Assembly (NCBI RefSeq): GCF_013378445.1
Contig: NZ_JABXYK010000001.1
Location: 496,001 to 560,000 of the forward strand
DNA: 64,000 bases
Reading direction: 5' to 3'
DNA from: Mycoplana rhizolycopersici
Lineage (GTDB): Bacteria; Pseudomonadota; Alphaproteobacteria; Rhizobiales; Rhizobiaceae
Below are positions 19,236 to 29,701 of the stretch, piece after piece; positions within the stretch are counted from its first letter, which is position 1; every line of letters begins with the position of its first letter. Below the pieces are notes generated by a model that worked only from the letters and a program-made list of their open reading frames with translations, ran no database searches and had not been told where the DNA came from. The position numbers and the translations under genes were made by a program.

Positions 19236-19673
19236 ATGAACCAGTCTGCATTGCTGCGTCCGGATTGGACGCCTGCGACGGTCGCACTGATGGTGCTTGG
19301 TTTTATGGTCTTCTGGCCCCTCGGCCTGGCCATGCTTGCCTATATCATCTTCGGTGAGCGGCTGAGGAACTTCAAGAAGGATGCCAATGGAGCGGCCGAC
19401 GGCTTCTTCGCAGCATGCCGCGGACGCGGCAGGGGTTTCCGCGCGTATCGCGGTCCCGGTTTCGGGTCCGGCAACGTTGCCTTCGACGAATGGCGCGAAG
19501 CCGAATTGAACCGCATCGAGGAAGAGCGTCGCAAGCTCGACGAGATGCGCGAGGAATTCGACGCCTACATGCGCGAGCTGCGGATGGCGAAGGACAGGGA
19601 AGAGTTCGAACGTTTCATGCGCGAGCGCCGGTCCGGTAACGGTGGAAGCGTACCGGACGTTTCGAAAGCCTGA
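19236..19673 (+). CDS. DUF2852 family membrane protein
   Basis: 145 residues from ATG 19236, 8 nt after GAGGA. One strong membrane segment (ATVALMVLGFMVFWPLGLAM, continuing into AYIIFG) near the N-terminus is followed by a Gly/Arg-rich linker and a long charged helix (EWREAELNRIEEERRKLDEM) that is probably a coiled coil. The layout fits DUF2852, an alphaproteobacterial family of unknown function. An intrinsic terminator follows. Confidence 0.8.
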   Translation: MNQSALLRPDWTPATVALMVLGFMVFWPLGLAMLAYIIFGERLRNFKKDANGAADGFFAACRGRGRGFRAYRGPGFGSGNVAFDEWREAELNRIEEERRKLDEMREEFDAYMRELRMAKDREEFERFMRERRSGNGGSVPDVSKA

Positions 19674-19700
19674 CGTGGCTGAAGTCCCGCCAATAACAAG

Positions 19701-19728
19701 CCGGCGCCCCAGTGGCGCCGGTTTTGTT
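19701..19728 (+). terminator. Intrinsic terminator after the DUF2852 gene
   Basis: An 8-bp GC stem (CCGGCGCC at 19701-19708 with 19714-19721) with a 5-nt loop is followed by TTTTGTTT. It ends 39 bp before the next start and argues against starts of the downstream gene that would lie inside it. Confidence 0.85.
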
Positions 19729-19766
19729 TGGTTCAAACACCCCGCGAATCGGTTATTAAGGGACCA

Positions 19767-20528
19767 ATGTTCTCGACCATCCTCAAGCCTCGTAGCGCAC
19801 CGAGGACGCCGCCTCCGCCGGAGACCCGACAGGTCGAGGTGAATGGCAGGACCGTTCCACTGACGATCCGCCGCAATGCGCAGGCGACGCGTTTGACCTT
19901 GCGCATCGAGCCCGGCGGACGAGCGCTGAGAATGACCGTGCCGACCGGCCTCCCGGAGCGCGATATCCGCGACTTTCTCGACCGGCACCATGCCTGGCTG
20001 ATGACCAAGCTTGCGCGCTTTTCCGCGCGAAGCTCCCTCTCCGATGGTCATCACATCTTCGTTCGCGGGGTCGCCCATCGTATCGAGGAGACCGGCATGC
20101 TGCGCGGCCTGACGGAAACGGTGATGATCGACGGCGAGCCGGTGCTGCGGGTCAGCGGCCTGAGCGAACACGTGCCGCGGCGCATCGCCGATTATCTCAA
20201 GAAGGAAGCGCGAGGGGACCTGCAGGAGCGGGTAGGGGTGCATGCACCGAAAGTCGGCCGCAAGGTGCGGTCGCTGACCTTGCGCGACACCCGCAGCCGC
20301 TGGGGTTCGTGCTCGGCGGACGGGGCGTTGAGTTTTTCCTGGCGCATCGTCATGGCACCCCCCTTTGTGCTAGACTATCTGGCGGCGCACGAGGTCGCGC
20401 ACCTGCGCGAAATGAACCACGGTCCGGAGTTCTGGACGCTCTGCGCGAAGTTGTGTCCGCGCGTGGAAGAAGCAAAGCGCTGGTTGAAGCGCAACGGCAC
20501 GATGCTTCACGCGCTCGACTTCGATTGA
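19767..20528 (+). CDS. YgjP-like (DUF45) zinc metallopeptidase
   Basis: 253 residues from ATG 19767; an upstream GTG frame start (19728) overlaps the terminator and was rejected. The C-terminal half has the zinc-binding HEVAHLREMNHGPEFW motif (HExxH plus a later His) and the SRWGSCSADGALSFSWR segment that marks the YgjP/DUF45 family. There is no signal peptide, so it is probably cytoplasmic. The substrate is unknown. It lies 64 bp upstream of trpF on the same strand, an arrangement seen in rhizobia. Confidence 0.85.
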   Translation: MFSTILKPRSAPRTPPPPETRQVEVNGRTVPLTIRRNAQATRLTLRIEPGGRALRMTVPTGLPERDIRDFLDRHHAWLMTKLARFSARSSLSDGHHIFVRGVAHRIEETGMLRGLTETVMIDGEPVLRVSGLSEHVPRRIADYLKKEARGDLQERVGVHAPKVGRKVRSLTLRDTRSRWGSCSADGALSFSWRIVMAPPFVLDYLAAHEVAHLREMNHGPEFWTLCAKLCPRVEEAKRWLKRNGTMLHALDFD

Positions 20529-20592
20529 CAGGCCGATTCATGGGCGCGATTGCCCTCGACTCTGCGGCCGTTTCATGCGAGGTCCATTGCCC

Positions 20593-21285
20593 ATGAACAG
20601 CGACGCCAGGAAGAATTTCGACATCAAGATTTGCGGCCTGAAGACGCCCGACACGGTGCAGCGCGCCGTCGATCTCGGCGCCAGCCATGTCGGTTTCATC
20701 TTCTTTCCGAAGAGCCCGCGCAACATCGAGCCGGCGGACGCTGCCGAACTGGCCGACCTCGTGCGCGGTCGCGCCAAGATCGTGGCCGTAACCGTGAATG
20801 CCGACAACGATGATCTGGACGAGATCGTCTCCCTGCTCAGGCCGGACATCCTGCAACTGCATGGTAGCGAAAGTCCCGAACGCGTCCTGACGGTCAAGGC
20901 GGTCTACGGTTTGCCGGTCATGAAGGCGTTTTCGGTGCGCGAGGCGGCGGACCTGGAGAAGGTCGACGCCTATATCGGCATCGCCGATCGTTTTCTCTTC
21001 GACGCCAAGCCGCCCGCAGGCTCCGATCTGCCCGGTGGCAATGGCGTCTCGTTTGACTGGACGCTGATGGATGCGCTTGACGGCAGCGTCGATTACATGC
21101 TTTCCGGTGGATTGAACAAGGACAATGTCGGGGAGGCGGTTGCGGTGACGCGCGCTCCCGGCATCGATGTATCGTCCGGCGTCGAGAGCGCGCCGGGCGT
21201 CAAGGACATCGGCAGGATGGAAGAATTTTTCGAGGCAGTGCGGCGGGCAACCGGCCGGGTCGCGGCCGCAGGGAGCAGGATGTGA
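20593..21285 (+). CDS. trpF: Phosphoribosylanthranilate isomerase
   Basis: 230 residues from ATG 20593; ATG 20575 is an in-frame alternative. It performs the third step from chorismate to tryptophan, an Amadori rearrangement of N-(5-phosphoribosyl)anthranilate. Motifs are the start [12 protein letters not shown] (catalytic Cys), [28 protein letters not shown] and the phosphate-binding [14 protein letters not shown] with [16 protein letters not shown]. Its TGA overlaps the trpB GTG start, so trpF and trpB are translationally coupled. Confidence 0.95.
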   Translation: MNSDARKNFDIKICGLKTPDTVQRAVDLGASHVGFIFFPKSPRNIEPADAAELADLVRGRAKIVAVTVNADNDDLDEIVSLLRPDILQLHGSESPERVLTVKAVYGLPVMKAFSVREAADLEKVDAYIGIADRFLFDAKPPAGSDLPGGNGVSFDWTLMDALDGSVDYMLSGGLNKDNVGEAVAVTRAPGIDVSSGVESAPGVKDIGRMEEFFEAVRRATGRVAAAGSRM

Positions 21286-22502
21286 ACCAGTCACCCAGTT
21301 TGAATTCGTTTCGCGGCGGTCCCGACGAGGACGGCCGTTTCGGCATCTACGGCGGCCGTTTCGTCGCCGAGACGCTGATGCCCCTGATCCTGGAACTGCA
21401 GGAAAAATGGGATGAAGCGAAGGACGACCCGGAATTCCAGAAGGAGCTGGCTTCCCTGGGCGCCCACTATATCGGCCGCCCGTCGCCGCTCTATTTCGCC
21501 GAACGCCTGACCGAGCATCTCGGCGGGGCGAAGATCTATTTCAAGCGTGAAGAGCTGAACCACACCGGATCCCACAAGATCAACAACTGCATCGGACAGA
21601 TTCTGCTCGCCAAGCGCATGGGCAAGACGCGCATCATCGCCGAGACCGGTGCCGGCCAGCATGGCGTGGCGTCCGCCACCGTCGCCGCCCGCTTCGGTCT
21701 GCCTTGCGTGGTCTATATGGGCGCCACCGACGTCGAGCGCCAGGCACCGAACGTCTTCCGCATGAAGCTGCTTGGTGCCGAGGTGAAACCCGTGACCGCC
21801 GGTCACGGCACGCTCAAGGACGCCATGAACGAGGCGCTGCGCGACTGGGTCACCAATGTCGAGGATACCTACTACCTGATCGGCACCGCTGCCGGTCCGC
21901 ATCCCTATCCGGAAATGGTCCGTGACTTTCAGGCCGTGATCGGCCGCGAGGCGCGCGAACAGATCCTCGCCGCCGAAGGACGCCTGCCCGACGTCGTCAT
22001 CGCTGCCGTCGGCGGCGGCTCGAATGCGATCGGTATCTTCCACCCCTTCCTGGATGACAAGGAAGTCAGGATCGTCGGCGTCGAAGCCGGCGGCAAGGGC
22101 CTTGATGGCGAGGAGCACTGCGCCTCGATCACCGCCGGTTCTCCCGGGGTCCTGCACGGCAACCGCACCTACCTGCTGCAGGACGGTGACGGCCAGATCA
22201 AGGAAGGCCATTCGATTTCCGCAGGCCTCGACTATCCGGGCATCGGCCCCGAGCACTCCTGGCTGAACGACGTCGGCCGCGCGGAATACGTGCCGATCAT
22301 GGACCATGAGGCGCTGGAGGCTTTCCAGCTTCTGACCCGCATCGAAGGCATCATCCCGGCGCTGGAGCCGAGCCACGCGCTCGCCGAGGTGATCAAGCGC
22401 GCGCCCAAGATGGGCAAGGACGAAATCATCCTGATGAACCTCTCCGGCCGCGGCGACAAGGACATCTTCACCGTCGGCAAAATCCTCGGCATGGAGCTCT
22501 AA
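21282..22502 (+). CDS. trpB: Tryptophan synthase beta chain
   Basis: 406 residues, starting at GTG 21282 inside the trpF stop. It condenses indole with serine using PLP. The PLP Lys99 lies in [16 protein letters not shown], the glycine loop is [14 protein letters not shown], and [19 protein letters not shown] is the indole/serine site region. It works as an alpha2-beta2 complex with TrpA, encoded one base after its stop. Confidence 0.97.
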   Translation: MNQSPSLNSFRGGPDEDGRFGIYGGRFVAETLMPLILELQEKWDEAKDDPEFQKELASLGAHYIGRPSPLYFAERLTEHLGGAKIYFKREELNHTGSHKINNCIGQILLAKRMGKTRIIAETGAGQHGVASATVAARFGLPCVVYMGATDVERQAPNVFRMKLLGAEVKPVTAGHGTLKDAMNEALRDWVTNVEDTYYLIGTAAGPHPYPEMVRDFQAVIGREAREQILAAEGRLPDVVIAAVGGGSNAIGIFHPFLDDKEVRIVGVEAGGKGLDGEEHCASITAGSPGVLHGNRTYLLQDGDGQIKEGHSISAGLDYPGIGPEHSWLNDVGRAEYVPIMDHEALEAFQLLTRIEGIIPALEPSHALAEVIKRAPKMGKDEIILMNLSGRGDKDIFTVGKILGMEL

Positions 22503-22503
22503 G

Positions 22504-23343
22504 ATGACCGCGCGTATGGACAGACGTTTTGCCGACCTCGCCGCCGAAGGCCGCCCGGCACTCGTAACCTATTTCATGGGCGGTGATCCGGACTATGCCT
22601 CCTCGCTCGCCATCATGAAGGCGCTGCCGAAGGCGGGGTCCGACGTGATCGAGCTCGGAATGCCGTTCTCGGATCCGATGGCCGACGGCCCGGCCATCCA
22701 GCTTGCCGGCCAGCGTGCGCTGAGGGCCGGCCAGACGCTGGCGAAGACCCTTCAGATGGCGCGCGACTTCCGCCTCGAGGATGCCGATACCCCGATCGTG
22801 CTGATGGGCTACTACAACCCGATCTACATCTACGGCGTGGACCGCTTCCTGAACGACGCGCTGGAAGCCGGCATCGACGGATTGATCGTCGTCGATCTGC
22901 CGCCGGAGATGGATGACGAACTGTGTGTTCCCGCAGTCGAGCGCGGCATCAACTTCATTCGTCTGGCAACGCCGACGACGGATGCCAAGCGCCTGCCGCG
23001 CGTGCTGGAGAATACCTCGGGTTTCGTCTACTACGTGTCGATGAACGGTATCACCGGTTCGGCGCTGCCGGATCCTTCGCTGGTCGGTGCGGCCGTCCGG
23101 CGGATCAAGGAGCATACGACGCTTCCGGTTTGCGTCGGGTTCGGCGTCAAGACTGCAGAACACGCGCGCGCCATCGGCGCATCCGCTGACGGCGTCGTCG
23201 TTGGCAGCGCCATCGTCAATCAGATCGCTTCCAGCCTGACGGCCGATGGAGCCGCCACGGAAGCGACCGTCGCCGGCGTCGAGGCGCTCGTGCGCAGCCT
23301 GGCATCGGGCGTGCGCAGCGCCAAGCTTGCGGCGGCGGAGTAA
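22504..23343 (+). CDS. trpA: Tryptophan synthase alpha chain
   Basis: 279 residues. It cleaves indole-3-glycerol phosphate to indole and glyceraldehyde 3-phosphate. The catalytic Glu is in [17 protein letters not shown] with the Asp in the same region, [16 protein letters not shown] follows, and the phosphate site is [13 protein letters not shown]. The ATG is one base after the trpB stop. accD follows after 39 bp on the same strand. Confidence 0.97.
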   Translation: MTARMDRRFADLAAEGRPALVTYFMGGDPDYASSLAIMKALPKAGSDVIELGMPFSDPMADGPAIQLAGQRALRAGQTLAKTLQMARDFRLEDADTPIVLMGYYNPIYIYGVDRFLNDALEAGIDGLIVVDLPPEMDDELCVPAVERGINFIRLATPTTDAKRLPRVLENTSGFVYYVSMNGITGSALPDPSLVGAAVRRIKEHTTLPVCVGFGVKTAEHARAIGASADGVVVGSAIVNQIASSLTADGAATEATVAGVEALVRSLASGVRSAKLAAAE

Positions 23344-23382
23344 ATCCCCACATAGGGGACGAAAAATTCAGGAGTAGCCTCA

Positions 23383-24285
23383 GTGAACTGGATCACAAAC
23401 TACGTTCGGCCGAAGATCAATTCGATGCTGGGCCGCAGGGAGGTTCCGGAGAACCTCTGGATCAAGTGCCCCGAGACGGGCGAGATGGTTTTCCATCGCG
23501 ATCTGGAAGAGAACAAGTGGGTCATCCCGGCCTCCGGCTATCATATGAAGATGCCGGCGAAGGCGCGCCTGAAGGACCTCTTCGACGACGGCGCCTATGA
23601 GGCACTGCCGCAACCGAAGGTCGCGCAGGATCCGCTGAAATTTCGCGATTCGAAGAAGTATGCCGACCGTCTGAAGGACAGCCGCATCAAGACCGATCAG
23701 GAAGACACGATCCTGGCCGGCGTCGGCAAGGTGCGCGGCGTCAAGCTCGTCGCCGTCGTGCACGAGTTCAACTTCATGGGCGGATCGCTCGGCATGGCCG
23801 CCGGCGAGGCGATCGTGAAGGCATTCGAGCGCGCGATCACCGAGAAGTGCCCGCTGGTCATGTTCCCCGCTTCGGGCGGCGCGCGGATGCAGGAAGGCAT
23901 CCTGTCGCTGATGCAGCTGCCGCGCACGACGGTCGCCGTCGAAATGCTGAAGGAAGCAGGGCAGCCCTATGTGGTCGTCCTGACGAACCCCACCACGGGC
24001 GGCGTCACGGCGTCATACGCGATGCTGGGCGACATCCACATGGCGGAGCCCGGCGCCGAAATCTGCTTCGCCGGCAAGCGCGTCATCGAGCAGACCATTC
24101 GTGAAAAGCTGCCGGAAGGCTTCCAGACGTCGGAGTACCTGCTGGAACACGGCATGGTCGACATGGTCGTCAAGCGTCACGACATTCCCGACACGCTGGC
24201 ACGCGTTCTCCGGATTCTCACGAAAAAGCCGGTTACCGAAACCACCAAGGCCGCGGGCGTCGTCGCCATCGCTGCCAGCGCCTGA
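23383..24285 (+). CDS. accD: Acetyl-CoA carboxylase carboxyltransferase beta subunit
   Basis: 300 residues from GTG 23383, 8 nt after AGGAG. It forms the carboxyltransferase with AccA for malonyl-CoA synthesis. The catalytic crotonase-like core is intact: [39 protein letters not shown] and [18 protein letters not shown]. The N-terminal zinc ribbon is degenerate: of the four Cys known in E. coli only Cys29 (IKCPETGE) remains, and the other positions are Thr32, Ile48 and Ser51. It lies between trpA and folC, a common rhizobial order. Confidence 0.95.
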   Translation: MNWITNYVRPKINSMLGRREVPENLWIKCPETGEMVFHRDLEENKWVIPASGYHMKMPAKARLKDLFDDGAYEALPQPKVAQDPLKFRDSKKYADRLKDSRIKTDQEDTILAGVGKVRGVKLVAVVHEFNFMGGSLGMAAGEAIVKAFERAITEKCPLVMFPASGGARMQEGILSLMQLPRTTVAVEMLKEAGQPYVVVLTNPTTGGVTASYAMLGDIHMAEPGAEICFAGKRVIEQTIREKLPEGFQTSEYLLEHGMVDMVVKRHDIPDTLARVLRILTKKPVTETTKAAGVVAIAASA

Positions 24286-24306
24286 TCCACGCAGGCGGGC
24301 GGGGTG

Positions 24307-25650
24307 ATGGAGGCGGCGGACACCACCGAGGCGGGACGGGAGATTGAAAAGCTCCTGGCCCTGCATCCCAAGGGCTTCGACCTGTCGCTTGATCGCATCA
24401 CCCGCCTTCTGGCGGCGCTCGGCGATCCGCACAAACGCCTCCCGCCGGTGATCCACGTCGCCGGCACCAACGGCAAGGGCTCCGTGTCGGCTTTCAGCCG
24501 GGCGATCCTGGAGGCGGCGGGGCTTTCGGTCCACGTCCACACCTCGCCGCATCTCGTCAACTGGCATGAGCGCTATCGCCTCGGCAAAAAGGGCGGTCGT
24601 GGCGCCTACGTGTCCGATCCGGTGCTTGCCGATGCCGTTCGCCGCGTCGCCGAAGCCAATGGCGGCCAGAAGATCACGGTCTTCGAGATCCTGACGGCCG
24701 TCACTTTCCTGCTGTTTGCCGAACACCCTGCCGACGTCGCCATCATCGAGGTGGGGCTCGGCGGCCGTTTTGACGCAACCAACGTCATCGAACGGCCGGC
24801 GGTCTCGGTCATTATGCCGATCTCGCTGGACCATCAGGCCTATCTGGGCGATCGGGTGGAACTGATCGCGGCCGAAAAGGCCGGCATCATGAAGAGCGGC
24901 GTCCCCGTCGTGATCGGCTATCAGGAGGAGGATGCGGCGCGCGAGGTGCTCATCGCGACCGCAGAGCGGCTGTCCTGCCCCTGCACTGTCTACGGACAGG
25001 ATTTCCTTGCCTATGGCGAGTTCGGCCGCCTGGTCTACCAGGACGAATTCGGACTGATGGACCTGCCGCCGCCAAAGTTGCCCGGCCGCCATCAATATGC
25101 CAACGCGGCCGCCGCAATCCGCGCCGTCAAGGCGAGCGGCCTGCCGGTGAAGGAGTACGACTTCGAGCGCGGGCTGGTGACCGTCGAATGGCCCGGACGC
25201 TTGCAGCGGCTCACCGTCGGGACGCTGGCGAAACTGGCTCCTCCTCTGTCGGAGATCTGGGTCGATGGCGGGCACAACCCAGGCGCCGGCGTCGTCATCG
25301 CGGAAACCATGGCGAACTTCGAGGAAAGCGACCCGCGGCCGCTGTTTCTCGTGACCGGAATGATCAACACCAAGGATCCGCGCGGCTATTTCGATGCCTT
25401 CCGCGGCATTGCCGAACGCGTCTTCACCGTGCCGATCCGCGGTTCCGACGCCGGCATCGATCCGGTGGCGCTCGCCAGCGACGCCATGGATGCCGGGCTT
25501 GAGGCGGAGCCCCTGTCCTCCGTCGCCGATGCGCTGCACGCGATCGGCCGCATCGTCGAAGAGGACGCGGTCGCTCCGCGCATCCTGATCGGAGGCTCGC
25601 TCTACCTGGTCGGCGACGTGCTGGCCGACAACGGCACGCCGCCCGCCTGA
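24307..25650 (+). CDS. folC: Folylpolyglutamate synthase / dihydrofolate synthase
   Basis: 447 residues from ATG 24307 (a GTG three bases earlier is possible). It adds glutamate to dihydropteroate and folates. The P-loop is HVAGTNGKGSVSAF (about residues 50-63), followed by HTSPHLVNWHERY, IEVGLGGRFDATNVI, AAEKAGIMKSGVPVVIGYQ and the Mur-ligase C-domain WVDGGHNPGAG. It begins 21 bp after accD, very likely in the same transcript. A hairpin shared with trxA follows. Confidence 0.95.
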   Translation: MEAADTTEAGREIEKLLALHPKGFDLSLDRITRLLAALGDPHKRLPPVIHVAGTNGKGSVSAFSRAILEAAGLSVHVHTSPHLVNWHERYRLGKKGGRGAYVSDPVLADAVRRVAEANGGQKITVFEILTAVTFLLFAEHPADVAIIEVGLGGRFDATNVIERPAVSVIMPISLDHQAYLGDRVELIAAEKAGIMKSGVPVVIGYQEEDAAREVLIATAERLSCPCTVYGQDFLAYGEFGRLVYQDEFGLMDLPPPKLPGRHQYANAAAAIRAVKASGLPVKEYDFERGLVTVEWPGRLQRLTVGTLAKLAPPLSEIWVDGGHNPGAGVVIAETMANFEESDPRPLFLVTGMINTKDPRGYFDAFRGIAERVFTVPIRGSDAGIDPVALASDAMDAGLEAEPLSSVADALHAIGRIVEEDAVAPRILIGGSLYLVGDVLADNGTPPA

Positions 25651-25697
25651 CCCGGGCAGGCGTCAGAAAACGGAACGAAGCGAAACGGAAAAATCGG

Positions 25698-25730
25698 CAA
25701 AAAAAGACCCGGATGAACCGGGTCCTTTCG
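25698..25730. terminator. Terminator between folC and trxA
   Basis: A 7-bp stem (GACCCGG at 25706-25712 with 25718-25724), 5-nt loop, lies between the convergent genes. On the minus strand it is followed by a run of seven or more T, a strong terminator for trxA. On the plus side only TTTC follows, so termination of folC is weaker. Confidence 0.8.
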
Positions 25731-25750
25731 TTCACGAGGTCAGCAGCAGT

Positions 25751-26074
25751 TTAGGCGGCTGCGGACGAAATCCAGGACGACAGGGCCGTCTTCGGGGCAG
25801 CGCCGACCTTGATGTCGGCAACTTCGCCGCCCTTGAAGACTGCAAGCGTCGGAATCGAGCGGACGCCGAACTGGGCGGCAAGCTCGGGATTCTCGTCGAT
25901 ATTGAGTTTGGCAACCTTCACCTTGCCGGCGAGCTCGGCGGAGATTTCCTCCAGTGCCGGGGCGATCATCTTGCACGGACCGCACCATTCGGCCCAGAAA
26001 TCCACCACCACCGGTTCGGCGGAGTTGAGGACTTCGGCCTGGAAGTTGGAATTGTCGACTTTCACGGTAGCCAT
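25751..26074 (-). CDS. trxA: Thioredoxin 1
   Basis: 107 residues from ATG 26074, after GGAGC. A classical cytoplasmic thioredoxin with the active site [14 protein letters not shown] (Cys31, Cys34), the cis-Pro in [14 protein letters not shown] and a buried Asp in VVVDFW. It reduces disulfides of ribonucleotide reductase and other targets. It lies downstream of addA, with 75 bp between. Confidence 0.96.
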   Translation of the reverse strand: MATVKVDNSNFQAEVLNSAEPVVVDFWAEWCGPCKMIAPALEEISAELAGKVKVAKLNIDENPELAAQFGVRSIPTLAVFKGGEVADIKVGAAPKTALSSWISSAAA

Positions 26075-26149
26075 CAGGGGCTGCTCCTTGGCGAATTGAG
26101 GTTGCACTTTATGTGATGCACGGCAGGCGCCATTTCAATGGATGGTATC

Positions 26150-29100
26150 TCACTTTGTCGCAAGCTGGGCAAGGCTTCCCGCCATAGCTTCCTCATCGAG
26201 CCAGTAGGCCACCGGCGTTTCCGTATAGACCAGTCCGCACCGGATCGGTCGACCGGGATAGAGCGGGCCGAGGATGGCGCGGTAGATCGCAAGCTGTGCG
26301 ACGTGCTCGAAGGCAATGTCGCTGCTGGTTCTTGGCGGCTGCCGGTTCGTCTTGAAATCGACGATCTCCACATGGCCTTCCGTGACCACCATGCGGTCGA
26401 TGCGGCCGGAGACGGCATAGTCTGTCCGCCCCAGCGTCAAGGTGCCCATGATTGATACTTCGGCGCGGGCACGGGGCGAGAAGATCGCGTCAAGCGACGC
26501 CTCGCCCATGATCGCAATGACGGCGGCGAGAAGCCGCTCGCGTTCCGGTCCGGTCCAGTGGCGGGTTGCCCGCTCGAGATAGCGTTGAGCTGCGCCGCGC
26601 CGCTCCGGTGGGGGAAACGCCGGCAGAACTTGCAGAAGGCGGTGCAGGATCTTCCCGCGCTCCAGCGAGCGGCCGCTTCCCGTCGGAACGTGCGAGGCAA
26701 ATAGCGCCGATCCCACCATCAGGTCGGATTGCGACGTGTCGATTACGGCCGCAGCGCCCGATGGGCTGAGCGGACGGGGCAACTGCCGTTGCGGCGGAAG
26801 TGGCCGGCCGAGTGCCGCCGGCAGTGGCGCGGCAAGATCGGAAACCTCTGCCGGAGCATCCTGGGCCGTGCCGGCGCGTGCGCCGGCCTCGCGCCAGGCA
26901 AGGCCGTTCCAGCTGTCTGATCCTGCCGAAAACGTCGTCTCGGCGCTGCGCTCGTCGCTGGAAAGGCTGTCGCGCACCATCTCGTGCCACGTGCCCTTCG
27001 TCTCCTTCCTACCACGATAGCCGCAAACGACCAGACGATCGGCAGCCCGCGTCATGGCAACGTAGAGCAGCCGGCGATACTCCTCTTCCGCCTGTATCCG
27101 CAGGCGCGCGGCATCGGCATCGCTCAGCGCGTTGCCGAGCCCTTTCGTCGGCAGCCACGCAGGCAGGCCGTCGCCGCCGTCGAGGCTGGAGAGAAGGCGG
27201 AGCTTCGGCACATGCGTGTGCGTGAACGGGGCGCCGCCGCCATCGACGAGGAAGACCACCGGTGCCTCCAGGCCCTTCGCGGCATGTACAGTCATGATGC
27301 GGACCTCGTTGCGGCCCTTGTCCTGCTCGCGCTTGACCGTCGGTGCCTCAAGCTCGAGCGTCGAGATGAACGCCTGTAGGCCCGGCAGGCCGTTTTCTTC
27401 CTGCTCCAGCGCGAAGGAAAGGAACTCGTCAATGATTTCGCCCGCCTCCTGCCCGAGCCGGGCGAGGAAGGCGGCACGTCCGCCGAGCATGCCGATCACG
27501 CGCGCATAGAAGTCGTGAACCGGGAGATCGCGGGCAAGCCCGGCAAGGGCCTCGAGCCGCCGCACCAACGGGGCCACCAGCAGATCATCCTGCGCCTGCA
27601 GGCGCAGATGCTCCCAAAGCCCGGTCTTCTCGGGCCGCCGGGCGGAAAGTTCGAAGAGCATGTCTTCGGACATCCCAAACAGCGGGCTCTTCAAAAGCGC
27701 TGCAAGCGAAAGGTCGTCGGCCGGCAGCAGGGCAAACCGCCCGAGCGCCACAAGGTCCTGGACGGCGATGTGCCCGGTCAGCACGAGCCGGTCGGCACCG
27801 CCGACGGGAATGCCGTGCGGTTGCTTCAGCGCCCGGGTCAGTGCGTTGACGAAAGCATCGCGCTTCCTGACCAGAACGATCACGTCGCCGGGGCGCATCG
27901 GGCGAACGACGCCCTTCTCCGTCACCGTCTCTCGGCCGATCCAGTCCGCGAGCGTATCGGCAATGCGGCGCGCAAGGACGTTGACCGGCGCCTTTTCCGG
28001 GACCGCGTCGAACGGTGCAATCCAGTCCTGCTCGTCGACCGTCTCGGTCGGGACGATCACATCCCAGAGATCGACAACGCCCGGGTCATGCCCGCGGTTC
28101 GACACATGCACGATATCGTCATTCGCCGGCGAAAGGCCTCTGGCGTTTTCGGGAATCGAGAACACGCGATCCACGGCGGAGAGGACGTCACGGGCGGAGC
28201 GGAAGGAAAGCAGCAGCCGGATCGTCTCGAATATCGCTCCGGCCTCGGTCGCCCGGCGTCGCGTCGCTCTTCCTTCTTCCGCGAAGCGCTCGGGTCGCGC
28301 GCCCTGGAACGAATAGATCGACTGCTTTTCGTCACCGACGGAAAAGACGGTCCGAGCGGCATTCCTGGCCGAGAATCCGGCAAAGAAATCCCCGGTCAGC
28401 GCCCCGATGATTTGCCATTGGCGCGGGCTTGTGTCCTGCGCCTCATCCACCAGCACGTGGTCGATGCCCTGGTCCAGCTTGTAGTGAATCCAGGCGCCCG
28501 CGTCGCTCCGGGTCAAAAGATTCGCTGCGCGATCGATCAGGTCGTCGAAGTCAAGCAGGCTGTGGCCACGCTTGAGATCCTCGTAGTCGCCGATCAGCCT
28601 TTCGGCGATGACAAGCGCCGCCCGCGTCGCCTCGAACATGCGAAACCGGCAAAGCCTGTCCTCGCAGGCAACGACATGAGCCTGAAGGTCAACGAAGAAA
28701 GTGGCGAAGGCCGGATCGCTGTCCTTGATCTTCTTCGACAGGAAGGCGCGATCGAGGCTGGCGGGCCCTCCGGTTTTGTTGAAGAAGACTGCGCACAGCG
28801 ACTGGCGCCGCTCTTCCGCCGCGGCAAGATCGGGCACGGTGGAGAGGCCGGCGGCGTTCCCTTTGACCGTGTCCGAGCCGATCTGCAGCGCGGTCTCCAG
28901 ATAGCGGCGGAAAAGGGCAGCGTCGAAGCCGGGCGGCGGCCAGAAGGCCTCGGTCAGGCTCTGAGCATCTTCTTCCGGCCCGAAGCCCAGCCGAGCCCGT
29001 AGCAGCGCGGTCGTTCCGCCATGGTCGGCCGCTTCCTCGATGAAGGTGCGGAGCGCCCCGCGATTGGCGACGATATCGCCGATTAGCCTGTCGAGGCCGG

Positions 29101-29701
29101 TATCGTCGGCAATGTCGAGCACTGTTGCAAAGGCCGAAGCCAGATCCCCGTCGTCCTCGGCCGATGTGGCGGTGAGAAGCGATCTGCGCGCATCGGCCAG
29201 CAGCACCGCTGCCGCGCGGTCGTCGAGGACAGAGAAATGGCCGGCTACGTTCGCTTCCAACGGAAACTGATGGAGCAGCGCTTCGCAGAAGGCGTGGATC
29301 GTCTGGATCTTCAGGCCGCCCGGCGTTTCCAGCGCCCGCGCAAACAGCCGGCGGGCTTCCTGCAGCTTGATCCGGTCCGGTTGCGCGCCCTCGATCTGGG
29401 CGACGCGCCGGGCTAGATCTTCGTCGGGCAGAACGGCCCATTCGGCCAGGCGCTCGAAGACGCGGTTCGACATTTCCGACGCCGCGGCCTTGGTATAGGT
29501 CAGGCAGAGGATCGCCGACGGCCGGCAGCCAGCCAGCAGCAGTCGGATCACACGCTGGGTGAGCACATGCGTCTTGCCGGAGCCCGCATTGGCCGAAACC
29601 CAGGCCGATCCGGACGGATCGGATGCCATCGACTGCTTGCGGCTGGTCCAGCTGAGCCATGCGCCCGGATCGTCGGACGACGGCCGGTCGTCTTCAACCA
29701 T
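26150..29701 (-). CDS. addA: Double-strand break repair helicase-nuclease AddA
   Basis: 1183 residues, the alphaproteobacterial AddA form. It has a UvrD-like helicase core with P-loop SANAGSGKTHVLT (about 35-47), Walker B VLVDEAQDTSPRQWQ, a motif with GDEKQSIYSFQGARP and the RLLYVAMTRAADRLVVCGY motif. The C-terminal RecB-type nuclease shows GRIDRMVV and IVDFKTNRQP. It works with AddB in end resection for RecA. Its ATG lies inside the end of addB (8-bp overlap), so the two are translationally coupled. Confidence 0.95.
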   Translation of the reverse strand: MVEDDRPSSDDPGAWLSWTSRKQSMASDPSGSAWVSANAGSGKTHVLTQRVIRLLLAGCRPSAILCLTYTKAAASEMSNRVFERLAEWAVLPDEDLARRVAQIEGAQPDRIKLQEARRLFARALETPGGLKIQTIHAFCEALLHQFPLEANVAGHFSVLDDRAAAVLLADARRSLLTATSAEDDGDLASAFATVLDIADDTGLDRLIGDIVANRGALRTFIEEAADHGGTTALLRARLGFGPEEDAQSLTEAFWPPPGFDAALFRRYLETALQIGSDTVKGNAAGLSTVPDLAAAEERRQSLCAVFFNKTGGPASLDRAFLSKKIKDSDPAFATFFVDLQAHVVACEDRLCRFRMFEATRAALVIAERLIGDYEDLKRGHSLLDFDDLIDRAANLLTRSDAGAWIHYKLDQGIDHVLVDEAQDTSPRQWQIIGALTGDFFAGFSARNAARTVFSVGDEKQSIYSFQGARPERFAEEGRATRRRATEAGAIFETIRLLLSFRSARDVLSAVDRVFSIPENARGLSPANDDIVHVSNRGHDPGVVDLWDVIVPTETVDEQDWIAPFDAVPEKAPVNVLARRIADTLADWIGRETVTEKGVVRPMRPGDVIVLVRKRDAFVNALTRALKQPHGIPVGGADRLVLTGHIAVQDLVALGRFALLPADDLSLAALLKSPLFGMSEDMLFELSARRPEKTGLWEHLRLQAQDDLLVAPLVRRLEALAGLARDLPVHDFYARVIGMLGGRAAFLARLGQEAGEIIDEFLSFALEQEENGLPGLQAFISTLELEAPTVKREQDKGRNEVRIMTVHAAKGLEAPVVFLVDGGGAPFTHTHVPKLRLLSSLDGGDGLPAWLPTKGLGNALSDADAARLRIQAEEEYRRLLYVAMTRAADRLVVCGYRGRKETKGTWHEMVRDSLSSDERSAETTFSAGSDSWNGLAWREAGARAGTAQDAPAEVSDLAAPLPAALGRPLPPQRQLPRPLSPSGAAAVIDTSQSDLMVGSALFASHVPTGSGRSLERGKILHRLLQVLPAFPPPERRGAAQRYLERATRHWTGPERERLLAAVIAIMGEASLDAIFSPRARAEVSIMGTLTLGRTDYAVSGRIDRMVVTEGHVEIVDFKTNRQPPRTSSDIAFEHVAQLAIYRAILGPLYPGRPIRCGLVYTETPVAYWLDEEAMAGSLAQLATK

